64,000 nt of DNA from Edwardsiella piscicida (GTDB lineage Bacteria; Pseudomonadota; Gammaproteobacteria; Enterobacterales; Enterobacteriaceae), in contig NZ_MPNU01000001.1 of assembly GCF_001896205.1 (NCBI RefSeq), forward strand, positions 1,460,427 through 1,524,426. The letters are read 5' to 3'. Positions 45,477-53,740 of the stretch are shown in pieces. The notes under the pieces are model-generated. The model had not been told where the DNA came from. It saw only the letters and a list, made by a program, of their open reading frames with translations, and ran no database searches. The translations under genes and the position numbers were made by a program. Each line of letters starts with the position of its first letter. Position 1 is the stretch's first letter.

Positions 45477-47130
45477 AGAAGATCGTCGGATGGGTTACGC
45501 TGGCCGTACTGTTTGTTCTTTACTACATCGTCCCGCTACCGGGACGTTTATTATGGCAGCCGGATGAAACCCGCTATGCCGAAATCAGCCGCGAGATGCT
45601 GGCCAGCGGAGACTGGATCGTGCCGCACTTTCTCGGGCTGCGCTATTTTGAAAAGCCGGTGGCCGGCTATTGGGTGAATAACCTGGGTCAGTGGCTGTTT
45701 GGCGACGGCAATTTTGCCGTCCGCTTTGGCGCCGTGCTGGCGACGGTACTGAGTGCGCTGCTGGTGTTCTGGCTGGCGCGCCGGCTACTGTCTGGCACGC
45801 GCCCGGCCGTTTTGGCTGCGCTGATTTATCTGACCAGCTTTCTGGTCTACGGCGTTGGCAGCTACGCGGTGCTTGATCCGATCTTTACCCTGTGGATGAC
45901 CGCGGCCATGTGCAGCTTCTGGCTGGGTGAGCAGGCCAGCAGTACGCGGGGCCGGGTCGGCGGCTACATTTTGCTGGGGTTGGCCTGCGGTATGGGCTTT
46001 ATGACCAAAGGGTTCCTGGCGCTGGCGATCCCGGTGATTGCCGTTCTGCCCTGGGTGATAGCCCAACGGCGCTGGAAATCCCTGTTCTGCTTTGGCCCGC
46101 TGGCGGTGTTGAGCGCCATTCTCATCAGCCTGCCGTGGGTGCTGGCTATCGCACAGCGCGAGCCGGACTATTGGCGCTACTTCTTCTGGGTTGAGCATAT
46201 CCAGCGCTTTGCCGAAGATAACGCTCAGCATAAGGCGCCGTTCTGGTATTACCTGCCGATCCTCCTTCTCGGCCTGCTGCCCTGGCTGGGCCTGCTGCCC
46301 GGCGCGCTGCGTGAGGGGTGGCGTGGCCGGGTCAGTCAGGGGGGGATTTTTACCTGCTGGGCTGGGCGGTGATGCCATTTCTGCTGTTCAGCATCGCCAA
46401 AGGAAAGCTGCCAACCTATATTTTACCCTGCTTTGCGCCGCTGGCGATCCTGATGGCCGGCTATGTACAGCGTCTGGCCGGAGAGGGGGGTAAGGCGCTA
46501 CGGATCAACGGGGTGATTAACCTGCTGGTCGGCCTGGGTGGCATGGCGGCGATCTTGCTGGTGCTGGCGCCCTGGGGCATCATCGGACGTCCGCTGTTCG
46601 GTGCGCAGGAGGTCAGCAAAGTGATCCTGGGCACCGTCGCCTTTGGCGTATGGGCGCTGTTTGGCGCGCTGTCGCTGCATAATCCACGCCGCTACTGGCG
46701 CTGGAGCGCCGCCTGTCCGCTGGGGATTGCCCTGCTGATCGGCGCGGCGCTGCCGCAGCAGGTCATGGAGTCCAAGCAGCCGCAGACGCTGATCCAGGCG
46801 GCGATGCCGCAGCTGCAGGCGAGCCGCTATATTCTGAGCGACAGCGTCGGCGTCGCCGCGGGGCTGGCCTGGGAGCTCAAGCGCAGCGACATCTATCTGT
46901 ATGATAATACGGGTGAGCTTCAGTATGGGCTGAGCTATCCGGATGCGGCCGGTCATCTGGTAAATGCCGCGCAGTTCCCGGCCTGGCTGGCGGAGCACCG
47001 GAAGCAGGGGGCGGTCTCCCTGGTATTGCTGCTGTCGCGCAACGAACAGGTTAGTTCGGCGCTGCCGCCAGCGGATATGACCCTGCGGAAGGGGCGTTTC
47101 CTGCTGTTGCAGTATCAGCAGCAGCCATGA
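45473..47130 (+). pseudogene. arnT: Lipid A Ara4N transferase ArnT, frameshifted at a G7 tract
   Basis: The two frames 45473-46372 and about 46346-47130 together encode a complete 552-residue-equivalent ArnT. The first ends at TGA 46370-46372 after 299 residues; the second continues with [11 protein letters not shown] and the rest of the C-terminal membrane and periplasmic part. The join lies at seven G (46339-46345): one base is missing relative to a continuous frame. The N-part has the GT-83 features [21 protein letters not shown] and multiple helices. Without the C-part the transferase should be inactive. G_GGG_GGG lies exactly in the register of a -1 slippery heptamer, so programmed or transcriptional slippage or phase variation could restore it; sequencing error is also possible. 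Confidence 0.88.
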
Positions 47131-47462
47131 GTTATCTGCTGATTATTTTCTCCAGCCTGCTCAGCTGCGCAGGACAGCTATGTCAGAAACAGGCGATGTG
47201 CGGTGTGCCTCACGGCTCACCGCGCCGCCACCTGCTGCGCTGGCTGACGCTGGCGCTGCTCTGTCTGGGGCTGGCGCTGCTGCTGTGGCTGGTGGTGCTT
47301 AGCCGGGTGGCGGTGAGCGTGGCGTATCCGATGCTGAGCCTGAACTATGTCCTGGTGCTGCTGGCGGCACGTTTTATTTGGCATGAGCGGCTCAACTGGC
47401 GCCATATTATCGGGATCACGCTGATTATGGCGGGGATTATCCTGCTGGGGGTCAACGCATGA
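47127..47462 (+). CDS. arnE: Ara4N-undecaprenyl flippase subunit ArnE
   Basis: 111 residues with four membrane helices of the EmrE/DMT small multidrug type. SVAYPMLSLNYVLVLLAA and the C-terminal GITLIMAGIILL are typical. With ArnF it moves undecaprenyl-phosphate-Ara4N to the periplasmic side. The start overlaps the arnT stop (ATGA), so it depends on translation reaching the end of arnT, which the frameshift disturbs. Confidence 0.93.
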   Translation: MSYLLIIFSSLLSCAGQLCQKQAMCGVPHGSPRRHLLRWLTLALLCLGLALLLWLVVLSRVAVSVAYPMLSLNYVLVLLAARFIWHERLNWRHIIGITLIMAGIILLGVNA

Positions 47463-47842
47463 TGGGCTACCTGTGGGCGCTCGCCAGCGTCGCGCTGGTC
47501 AGCGCGGCGCAGCTGATGATGCGCTATACCATGATGCACTGCAGCGATGGGGCGCAGCTTATCTCTGCGCTGCTCAGCGCAGAGCACTGGGTCTGGTGGC
47601 TACCGGGCGGCATTCTGTGCTATGGCCTGTCGATGCTGTGCTGGCTGTTTGCGCTGCGCGATCTGCCGCTGAATCGGGCCTATCCATTGCTGAGCCTTAG
47701 CTATGTGCTGGTCTGCGCTCTGGCGGTCTCCTTGCCGCTGTTCGGTGAACGGCTTAACGGGGGTAAGCTATTGGGAATGGGCTTGATTATACTGGGTTTA
47801 CTGGTGATTTATCCCCCCTGGCGCCGCGCGGGGAAGCCGTGA
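47459..47842 (+). CDS. arnF: Ara4N-undecaprenyl flippase subunit ArnF
   Basis: 127 residues, four membrane helices, homologous to ArnE (NRAYPLLSLSYVLVCALA matches its counterpart). It forms the flippase with ArnE. The ATG overlaps the arnE stop by four bases. It is the last gene of the operon. Confidence 0.93.
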   Translation: MMGYLWALASVALVSAAQLMMRYTMMHCSDGAQLISALLSAEHWVWWLPGGILCYGLSMLCWLFALRDLPLNRAYPLLSLSYVLVCALAVSLPLFGERLNGGKLLGMGLIILGLLVIYPPWRRAGKP

Positions 47843-47968
47843 GCGCGGCGGCTGTCCCGTTAGCCTGCCAGCGGCGGGATATCCATTTTATTTGATAAAT
47901 TGCGTGAATAGTTGTAGCGGCGTAGACTGACCTCACACCCCGAGTGGTTTAGCCGAGCAGGCAATCTT

Positions 47969-48085
47969 ATGCAACTCATTCATGCTTTTATCAAAACGCA
48001 CGCGCAGCTGATGGCGGCCTTCTGGTCCGTGCTGATTGTGCTCATTGAAGCCTCCATCGCGCTGTATATACTGCGTAACGTCTAG
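47969..48085 (+). CDS. Candidate 38-residue single-TM small protein
   Basis: A frame too short for usual ORF calling: ATG 47969, with AGCAGG about 8 bases upstream, encodes MQLIHAFIKTHAQLMAAF then a hydrophobic helix (WSVLIVLIEASIALYIL) and a short RNV end. The shape is that of small membrane regulators in enterobacteria. It lies 127 bases after arnF, where some genomes keep pmrD; it is not PmrD. Real expression is unproven. Confidence 0.4.
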   Translation: MQLIHAFIKTHAQLMAAFWSVLIVLIEASIALYILRNV

Positions 48086-48298
48086 TCGAGTCGCTCCCCG
48101 GCATCGCGCCTTTTGCCGGAGCGGCTGCCGCCATCTTCTCCCGTCGCGTTATCCTGCCCGTTTCGCCGCGCTAGCGTCGATGCGTATCGCGCTATTGGCG
48201 GGAATATCATCATTAACCTATTGTTGTAATGCGTTATTTTTAGCCAAAGCGTAAAGCGGAGCGGACAGCCTCCGGGTCGGCGTGCGCAGGGGCGTGAA

Positions 48299-48327
48299 TT
48301 GACCCGCCGGGTTAAAAAGCGAATAAT
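48299..48327 (+). promoter_or_regulatory. Promoter of the first tRNA-Lys
   Basis: TTGACC (48299-48304), 17 bases, AATAAT (48322-48327). The tRNA starts 11 bases downstream. Confidence 0.65.
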
Positions 48328-48337
48328 TCTCGGCGTT

Positions 48338-48413
48338 GGGTCGTTAGCTCAGCTGGCAGAGCAGTTGACTCTTAATCAATTGGTCCGGGGTTCGAACCCC
48401 CGACGACCCACCA
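48338..48413 (+). tRNA. tRNA-Lys (CUU), copy 1
   Basis: 76 bases with encoded CCA. Acceptor GGGTCGT/ACGACCC, anticodon loop ACTCTTAAT giving CUU, T-arm CGGGG-TTCGAAC-CCCCG fully paired. E. coli has only UUU lysine tRNA genes, and this one differs at the wobble base. It is followed by a hairpin (AAGGCG...CGCCTT) and TTTTT terminator at 48422-48455. Confidence 0.96.
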
Positions 48414-48421
48414 ACAATTTC

Positions 48422-48455
48422 AAGGCGTTGCGCTAATGGCGTAGCGCCTTTTTTG
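48422..48455 (+). terminator. Terminator of tRNA-Lys copy 1
   Basis: AAGGCGTTGCG pairs with CGTAGCGCCTT around a four-base loop, followed by a T-run. An identical hairpin follows copy 2 at 49027-49060. Confidence 0.8.
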
Positions 48456-48462
48456 TCTCTGA

Positions 48463-48849
48463 AGCCCGCCGCTGAGTCTGAGGCCGTATGCCGTTGGCAC
48501 GCTGTTGGTCGGATTCCGTTGTTATCCTCTTCACGTGGGGATCGCGTTTTCTTAATCGCGCCGCGCCGCGCTGCTTGGCGAGCGATCAGCGGAGCCAGAG
48601 GCCCCTGCAGAGCGCTGGCGCCAGCGCGCGATCAAGATTTAGCCTCGCGAGGGATAGGCCAAGGGGATGCGACGAAAGCATCGCGCTACCGCGCGCATCC
48701 ACGCGCAGGCTGATCGCTGTCGTCGCGCAGAGGATGCGCCGAGAATCGATGCTCCTGCGGGCGGGGGAGGGGAAATGTCCGACGAGCGCTCGCTATCCGG
48801 TCATGGCAGGCTGAGGGGTAATACAATGTTTTTACTACCAGATCTCGGG
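48463..48849. other. Spacer between the two tRNA-Lys units
   Basis: About 390 bases of GC-rich DNA without gene, RNA or repeat signatures I can support. Open frames crossing it have no ribosome sites. Confidence 0.5.
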
Positions 48850-48903
48850 ATAAAGCGTAAAGCAGAGCGGACAGCGCACGGGCGTATCCCGCGCCCCAGG
48901 CGA

Positions 48904-48932
48904 TTGACCCTCAGCGCGAAAGGGAGAATAAT
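48904..48932 (+). promoter_or_regulatory. Promoter of the second tRNA-Lys
   Basis: TTGACC (48904-48909), 17 bases, AATAAT (48927-48932), the same elements and spacing as for copy 1, so both copies should be transcribed. Confidence 0.65.
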
Positions 48933-48942
48933 CCTCGGCGTT

Positions 48943-49018
48943 GGGTCGTTAGCTCAGCTGGCAGAGCAGTTGACTCTTAATCAATTGGTCGACGGTTCGA
49001 TCCCGTCACGACCCACCA
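48943..49018 (+). tRNA. tRNA-Lys (CUU), copy 2
   Basis: 76 bases with CCA. Identical to copy 1 from the 5' end through the anticodon arm and in the acceptor 3' half, but the T-arm is GACGG-TTCGATC-CCGTC. Both strands of the stem changed together, so pairing is kept. It looks functional. Confidence 0.95.
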
Positions 49019-49026
49019 ACAATTTC

Positions 49027-49060
49027 AAGGCGTTGCGCTAATGGCGTAGCGCCTTTTTTG
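49027..49060 (+). terminator. Terminator of tRNA-Lys copy 2
   Basis: Same hairpin and T-run as after copy 1. Confidence 0.8.
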
Positions 49061-49204
49061 TTATCGCTCGCGTGCCTGTGCCGATATTTACCGCGGGGTC
49101 ATCCGGTTTGCTCATCGGGCGGTGCTTTTAGCCCCAGCGCGGGGCGAGCGCGATAGTGGAGCGCGATAGTGGAGCCCGATCTCGCCTACGCTGGCAAAAT
49201 CAGT

Positions 49205-49762
49205 CTAGGCCGACTTTTTTACCCTCATGATGTTTTCTGATTTTGGCGTGTAGACCGTGTGGTTGGCTGGAATATCTTTATTGATAAAGCTCATTGCGCC
49301 GATGGTGACATTATCGCCTATATGCAAATCATCACCGATGATGCAGCAGTTGGCGCCGATTTCGACATTATCACCGATATAGATTTTCCCCGCCTGATCG
49401 TTTTGCTTTACGCCGATAGTCACATTTTGTCTGATATACAGATTCTTACCTATGACGCAGTGCCCGGTGATCACAATACCGACATAGTGGGCGATACGGA
49501 GCCCCTCACCGATCTCACTGCCAAGCTTGATATCGAGGCAGTATTTATTCCGCAGGTTTCGACTGATGCGTATCGCCGTTTTTTTAGCCGTGCCGCTGCG
49601 GTGTAAATAATTGGCGATACGCCACCAAAAGTAGAATCGGCGCTCAGGGCATTTGAATGCCTTATGCAGCGTTTTGAGCCAGGAGAAAGGTTTGTCTGAG
49701 ACCATCACTTCGCGGCGCAGACACCGTTTCAGATGGGATAGCTCGTGGTCATGCGGTTTCAT
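49205..49762 (-). CDS. Hexapeptide-repeat acetyltransferase (CysE/VatD-like fold)
   Basis: 185 residues. The C-terminal two thirds form a left-handed beta helix, visible as IGEGLRIAHYVGIVITGHCVIGKNLYIRQNVTIG and IGDNVEIGANCCIIGDDLHIGDN; His in IAHYVG is the likely catalytic base. N-terminal basic helices resemble serine acetyltransferase and the WcaB/CapG surface-glycan O-acetyltransferases. Its position just beyond the tRNA-Lys duplication, alone, suggests acquired cargo that decorates a surface polysaccharide; the acceptor is unknown. Confidence 0.82.
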   Translation of the reverse strand: MKPHDHELSHLKRCLRREVMVSDKPFSWLKTLHKAFKCPERRFYFWWRIANYLHRSGTAKKTAIRISRNLRNKYCLDIKLGSEIGEGLRIAHYVGIVITGHCVIGKNLYIRQNVTIGVKQNDQAGKIYIGDNVEIGANCCIIGDDLHIGDNVTIGAMSFINKDIPANHTVYTPKSENIMRVKKSA

Positions 49763-50161
49763 CGGTTGTGCTCTACCTCCGGTAAAAAGTGGCCACTATA
49801 ATGCGGTGTCACCTCGGCGCCGTCCAATGACTTTGTCACTGTCGGGCCACGACGCTGGCGATCCGGCGTGCGCGGGATGGCATGCTATCGCGTTGAATAT
49901 AAACCCCTGACACGATGGAGATAGCCTCATGGCGCTCCCGCTCGCCGGGCAGAGTAATGTGCGCATCGTGTTTTTTACCCACCGCTAACAAGAGTATCGC
50001 TGCGCCCACGACGCCGGAGGAATAGCGGATCGGCCCTTTTTCATTCTATTCTGATACGGGAGCGCGTCCCACCGTTGCCCTGAGCAGCGCATAGGGGAAC
50101 GTGCATGGCGGTGTATCGATGAGATCCAGGTGACGTTGGATCCAAAATATAGCGAGATTTT
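49763..50161. other. Intergenic region between acetyltransferase and ycbX
   Basis: About 400 bases between divergent genes with no gene or RNA that I can support. Both promoters must lie here, but I could not pick convincing boxes for either. Confidence 0.45.
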
Positions 50162-51985
50162 ATGCTGACAGTAACGGCGCTGTACCAATACCCGCTGAAG
50201 TCCGGGGCGGGAAATGCGGCGGAGCGAGTGTCCGTGGCACCCTACGGCATCGTGCAGGATCGGCAGTTTATGCTGATCAAGGCGGCGGACAGCCGTATGG
50301 TGACGGCAAGAACGCATCCGCAGCTGCTGGGGGTTCGCGTCAGTCAAGATGTCGACAGCGTTACCTTTCACTCGGCGATGCAGCCGCCGCTGCGAGTACA
50401 GCGGGCCCAGTTTGTCCGCGGCATACGGCAGACCGCCGTGTGGAATGATGCGTTCTCTGCCCTGAGCGTCGATGAGGAGGCCGATAGGTGGTTTAGCCAG
50501 CTGTTAAAAGAGCCGGTAACGTTGGTCTTTAACGGTGAGGCGCCCCGGCGTCACGGCGGGGATACGCAGGCGGCGCTGAGTCTGGCGGACGCGGCGCCGC
50601 TGCTTTTGCTATCCGAAGCGTCGCTGGCGTTTCTCAACGCTCGCTCGCCAGCGCGCCATACGCTGCAGCAGTTCCGCCCGAATATCGTGGTGCGGGGAAG
50701 CCTGCCCTTTGCCGAGGATGGTTGGAAAACGCTCCGGATCGGCGATGTGACGTTTGCCGTTAGCGCCCCTTGTTCCCGCTGCGTACTGACGACGATCGAT
50801 CCGCAAACGCAGCAGATGAAGCTCGACAATGAGCCGCTGACGACGCTGAGCCAGTTCCGTCGGGAGGCGCGGACGGGAGCGATCCATTTTGGGGTTTATC
50901 TGACGCCGCTGAGCGCAGGTGAGATAGCCTGCGCGGATCCCGTTGATATCGTGGCAACGCAGGCGCCCTATCCCTATGTCAATCGACTGCCTGAAACGAT
51001 CGCGTTGATTTGCGATGCGGTGGAGCCCATCTGTCGAGATTTCACCACCTTCTGGTTTAAACGGGCCGATGGCTTGCCCTTGCCTCCCTATTTGGCCGGG
51101 CAGCACTTGCCGGTGACGGTCACGATAGGGCAGCGGCGGTATCAGCGCTGCTATACCCTTTCCTCGTCGCCGACCCGTGGCGATCGCTGGTCGATCGGCG
51201 TGAAAAGGACGCCATCGGGCACGGTGTCGAACTGGCTTCATCGCCATATGCGCGTGGGGCAGTCGCTCTGTGCCGCGGCGCCGGAAGGGGCCTTTTTCCT
51301 CGATCGTCGCCCCGCGGGCCCCATTGCCCTGATCAGCGCCGGCAGCGGTATTACGCCGGCTATCTCCATGTTGAGGATGTTGGCGGATCGGCAATGGATC
51401 GATGATGTTATTTTTTACGCTCAGTGTCAGACGCCGCAGGATAGGGCGTTTGCGGATGAGCTCCAGCAGCTCCAGCAAGCGCACCCCTCTTTGACCGTAA
51501 TTACGGCGGTGTCTCACCCCGATAGCGAATGGCAAGGGGTCTCGGGGCGCTTTGATGCCGCGCGCGCGGCGCTGTTTCCTGCGCTGGCGCAGCGTCATGT
51601 CTATGTCTGTGGGCCCGCGGGCTTTATGGCGCAGGTGCAAACGCTGCTGTTGGCCGCCGGGTTGCCCGCGGATCAGTGGCATCAAGAGCGTTTTGGTGAG
51701 GTCGTACGCAGCGCTAATCACGCCTATCGCTCGGTGCAGATACGTATCAATGGCAATGCGTTTAGCGGGAATAATCAGGCGTCTGTGCTCGAGCAGGCGG
51801 AGAAAGCCGGGGTCAGTATGGCCTGTAGCTGCAGGGCGGGGGTGTGCGGCAAGTGCAAGGTGCGTCTTAACGCCGGTTCGGTTGAGCAGCCTCAGCGCAC
51901 AGCGCTCAGCGTCGATGAGGAGAATGCGGGCTATATACTGGCCTGCTGTGCGATACCGCAGGACGATATTGTTATCGGGGAGTAA
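50162..51985 (+). CDS. ycbX: YcbX-type MOSC protein fused to a flavin reductase domain
   Basis: 607 residues against 369 in E. coli YcbX. Order: MOSC N-terminal barrel (about 1-120), MOSC domain (about 130-265, with conserved Cys in PCSRCVLTTIDP), an inserted FAD/NAD(P) ferredoxin-reductase module (about 285-515, with YTLSSSPTRGD for flavin and ISAGSGITPAISML for nicotinamide), and a plant-type 2Fe-2S domain (about 525-607; SCRAGVCGKCKV plus ACC). YcbX reduces N-hydroxylated bases such as 6-hydroxylaminopurine using molybdenum cofactor, with electrons from CysJ in E. coli. The fused reductase should make this protein self-sufficient. It is at 50 kb, not beside rlmL. Confidence 0.88.
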   Translation: MLTVTALYQYPLKSGAGNAAERVSVAPYGIVQDRQFMLIKAADSRMVTARTHPQLLGVRVSQDVDSVTFHSAMQPPLRVQRAQFVRGIRQTAVWNDAFSALSVDEEADRWFSQLLKEPVTLVFNGEAPRRHGGDTQAALSLADAAPLLLLSEASLAFLNARSPARHTLQQFRPNIVVRGSLPFAEDGWKTLRIGDVTFAVSAPCSRCVLTTIDPQTQQMKLDNEPLTTLSQFRREARTGAIHFGVYLTPLSAGEIACADPVDIVATQAPYPYVNRLPETIALICDAVEPICRDFTTFWFKRADGLPLPPYLAGQHLPVTVTIGQRRYQRCYTLSSSPTRGDRWSIGVKRTPSGTVSNWLHRHMRVGQSLCAAAPEGAFFLDRRPAGPIALISAGSGITPAISMLRMLADRQWIDDVIFYAQCQTPQDRAFADELQQLQQAHPSLTVITAVSHPDSEWQGVSGRFDAARAALFPALAQRHVYVCGPAGFMAQVQTLLLAAGLPADQWHQERFGEVVRSANHAYRSVQIRINGNAFSGNNQASVLEQAEKAGVSMACSCRAGVCGKCKVRLNAGSVEQPQRTALSVDEENAGYILACCAIPQDDIVIGE

Positions 51986-51989
51986 TAGC

Positions 51990-52017
51990 ACAGGAGCCCA
52001 TCGTCATGGGCTCCTGT
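51990..52017 (+). terminator. Terminator of ycbX
   Basis: Perfect 12-bp stem ACAGGAGCCCAT/ATGGGCTCCTGT with a CGTC loop, 5 bases after the stop codon. The T content after it is low, but the stem is strong. Confidence 0.65.
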
Positions 52018-52089
52018 CGTTGATTCTCGATCCGGCTGCTCAGGTCAAGGCCGTCATCGCGATTGCGGATCGCTAATCTAAGTCTGGTT

Positions 52090-52305
52090 TTACAGCGGGG
52101 TTACATTAATGGCTGACGGCCCTTTAGCAGCGCCGGTTTGCACTTCGAATGCAACCTTCTGGCCTTCGTCCAGGGATTTGTAGCCATTGCTTTGAATTGC
52201 GGAAAAATGAACAAAGATATCGCTGCCGCCGTTATCCGGCGTGATGAAACCAAAGCCTTTATCCGCATTGAACCATTTTACTAAGCCAGTCATTTTATTA
52301 GACAT
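52090..52305 (-). CDS. CspA-family cold-shock/RNA chaperone
   Basis: 71 residues with one cold-shock domain. RNA-binding motifs KGFGFI (RNP1) and DIFVHF (RNP2) are intact; overall similar to CspE/CspC/CspA. It melts RNA structure and acts as an antiterminator. The long region upstream (to 52601), shared with the divergent cspH, would hold its leader. The exact paralogue cannot be assigned. Confidence 0.9.
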   Translation of the reverse strand: MSNKMTGLVKWFNADKGFGFITPDNGGSDIFVHFSAIQSNGYKSLDEGQKVAFEVQTGAAKGPSAINVTPL

Positions 52306-52601
52306 AGATATTTCCTTTATTTTATTACCATCGCTGGTTGATGAGGTCTGCTTTACAGATTTTAATGAGAAGCTTAGAAAGGAGACTCACTGATAAAGGG
52401 ATATCGGGGGGATAACACTTGAACTGAGCACTGCTAAAAAAACGACGTCAGGTTCTGTACTTCAAACCGGTGACGCATTAACGCATGCGGCGAGTACGTT
52501 GGCAAGATCTTTTTTAGCCATCCAGACACCTTAGCTATGACGCTGGTAATGCGTCGGGATATCTGTATACTGAAAATATTGCGTAACAGTAAGGAATTAG
52601 T
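52306..52601. other. Shared upstream region of the divergent cold-shock genes
   Basis: About 300 bases. A -10-like TATACT at 52566-52571 lies before cspH. Long structured leaders are usual for cold-shock genes, but I could not define a cold box. Confidence 0.45.
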
Positions 52602-52814
52602 TTGTCAGATAAAATGACCGGAATTGTTCGGTTTTTTGATTACCGCAGCGGTAAAGGCTTTATCTCTCCATCCGATGGTCGTAAAGACGTTCAGGTACAT
52701 ATCTCCGCCCTCCATTTAAAAGACGAAGAAACGCTCTCGGCGGGTCTGCGGGTTGAATTTTGCAGAATGCATGGTCGGCAGGGGCCAACGGCGGCTAACG
52801 TTTACCTTTCATAA
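52602..52814 (+). CDS. cspH: CspH-like cold-shock domain protein
   Basis: 70 residues, very similar to E. coli CspH through [25 protein letters not shown] and [10 protein letters not shown]. The start is TTG 52602, preceded by AAGGA at good spacing; no ATG fits before residue 5. RNP1 lacks the central aromatic (GKGFIS) and RNP2 is DVQVHI, so nucleic-acid binding is probably weaker than in CspA. Confidence 0.88.
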   Translation: MSDKMTGIVRFFDYRSGKGFISPSDGRKDVQVHISALHLKDEETLSAGLRVEFCRMHGRQGPTAANVYLS

Positions 52815-53378
52815 TAGCGTTTATCTCTCTTCAGTCCGATATGTTCAGGCCCATCGCCACGCCATCGCTCTGAGACCGGGATAACGTAGCGCGGCTTCCC
52901 CGTATCTACGCACATTGCAACGTGCCAGGCAACCTATCTCGCTGACTGAGCGCGGTGTCCAGCTGGCTGTCGCCGCGGCACCGTTCCCCACGTAGGGGAT
53001 ATACGCAGGGCACCAGCGGGATCCAGTGCGATTATTAATAAGTAATATCTTTATATTAAACTTAATTAATAATTTATTTGAATCAAAATTAAATTCCAAC
53101 ACTTTAATTCAAAGTAAACATTAAGACTGTTTTTTGTGTTTTGATTGGTTTTTAAATATGATTTTTCGGCAATGGTATGAAATTTGTCATATTGAGTGGA
53201 TTTTGTCCTTTCCTCTGAATAGAATGCGCACCGCGCTTGCAGTGGAAGGGTAAATATCCGCCTTGGCGAGATTTTATGGTTTTAATAATTCATTGTGTGA
53301 ATATTTTTCAGCGGCGCGAAGGGACTCGCTCGGTGTATCGGCGCGAGGATAACTGATTTTAATCTGGACGGTAATAAA
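52815..53378. other. Intergenic region, AT-rich in its right half
   Basis: About 560 bases. The left part is GC-rich without genes; 53030-53160 is strongly AT-rich and could bind H-NS. No RNA or repeat is recognisable. Confidence 0.45.
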
Positions 53379-53663
53379 GTGAGTACAATGCAGGTAATAC
53401 TGGATCAGGATAGTTTTTATTCGTGGTTCAATCAGGCGTTTTTATTTGACAGTAACAGTATGCTGGGCGTATGGGTCTCCGAGAGCGAGATGTGTCGTTT
53501 GGCCGATACCATGGCACCGCAGCGCTACCCGTGCCTTGCCATGATGATCCCTGGCTCCCCCCATGTCGACTCTCCGCGGGCCATTTATATTTATCGTGAG
53601 CAGGTAGCGCGTTGGCTGGCACAGCTCTCCTGTCAGGGTAGCGGCGCTTTCGCCGAGCGGTGA
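53379..53663 (+). CDS. Uncharacterised 94-residue protein
   Basis: Starts at GTG 53379, with no strong ribosome site; a soluble protein without signal peptide or membrane helix. It contains WFNQAFLFDSNSMLGVWVSESEMCRLA and a C-terminal half with YIYREQVARWLAQLS. I do not recognise the family. It precedes a hairpin and a converging gene. Confidence 0.5.
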   Translation: MSTMQVILDQDSFYSWFNQAFLFDSNSMLGVWVSESEMCRLADTMAPQRYPCLAMMIPGSPHVDSPRAIYIYREQVARWLAQLSCQGSGAFAER

Positions 53664-53695
53664 ATCGCGTGGGGTCGGCGTAGCGCCGAAGGCGT

Positions 53696-53729
53696 GCTCT
53701 CCGTCCTCGTCGAAACGCAGACGGAGAGC
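53696..53729. terminator. Convergent hairpin
   Basis: GCTCTCCGTC (53696-53705) pairs with GACGGAGAGC (53720-53729). It lies between converging genes, but neither side has a clear T-run. Confidence 0.45.
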
Positions 53730-53740
53730 CGTATGACTCA

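Larger units (their letters stand above)
48246..48462 (+). repeat. Left copy of a tandem duplication carrying tRNA-Lys
   Basis: Homologous to 48850-49062: it begins with AAGCGTAAAGC and a following GAGCGGACAGC, then promoter, tRNA and an identical downstream hairpin. The interval between starts is about 605 bases. The unit was duplicated and then the middle diverged. Confidence 0.75.
48850..49062 (+). repeat. Right copy of the tRNA-Lys duplication
   Basis: Second copy of the unit at 48246-48462, including promoter, tRNA and terminator, with several differences in the promoter-upstream part and in the tRNA T-arm. Confidence 0.75.

Noticed and set aside
48943-49018. Second tRNA-Lys regarded as a pseudogene because its T-arm differs
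   Set aside because: All stems pair fully, the CCA is encoded and promoter and terminator are intact.
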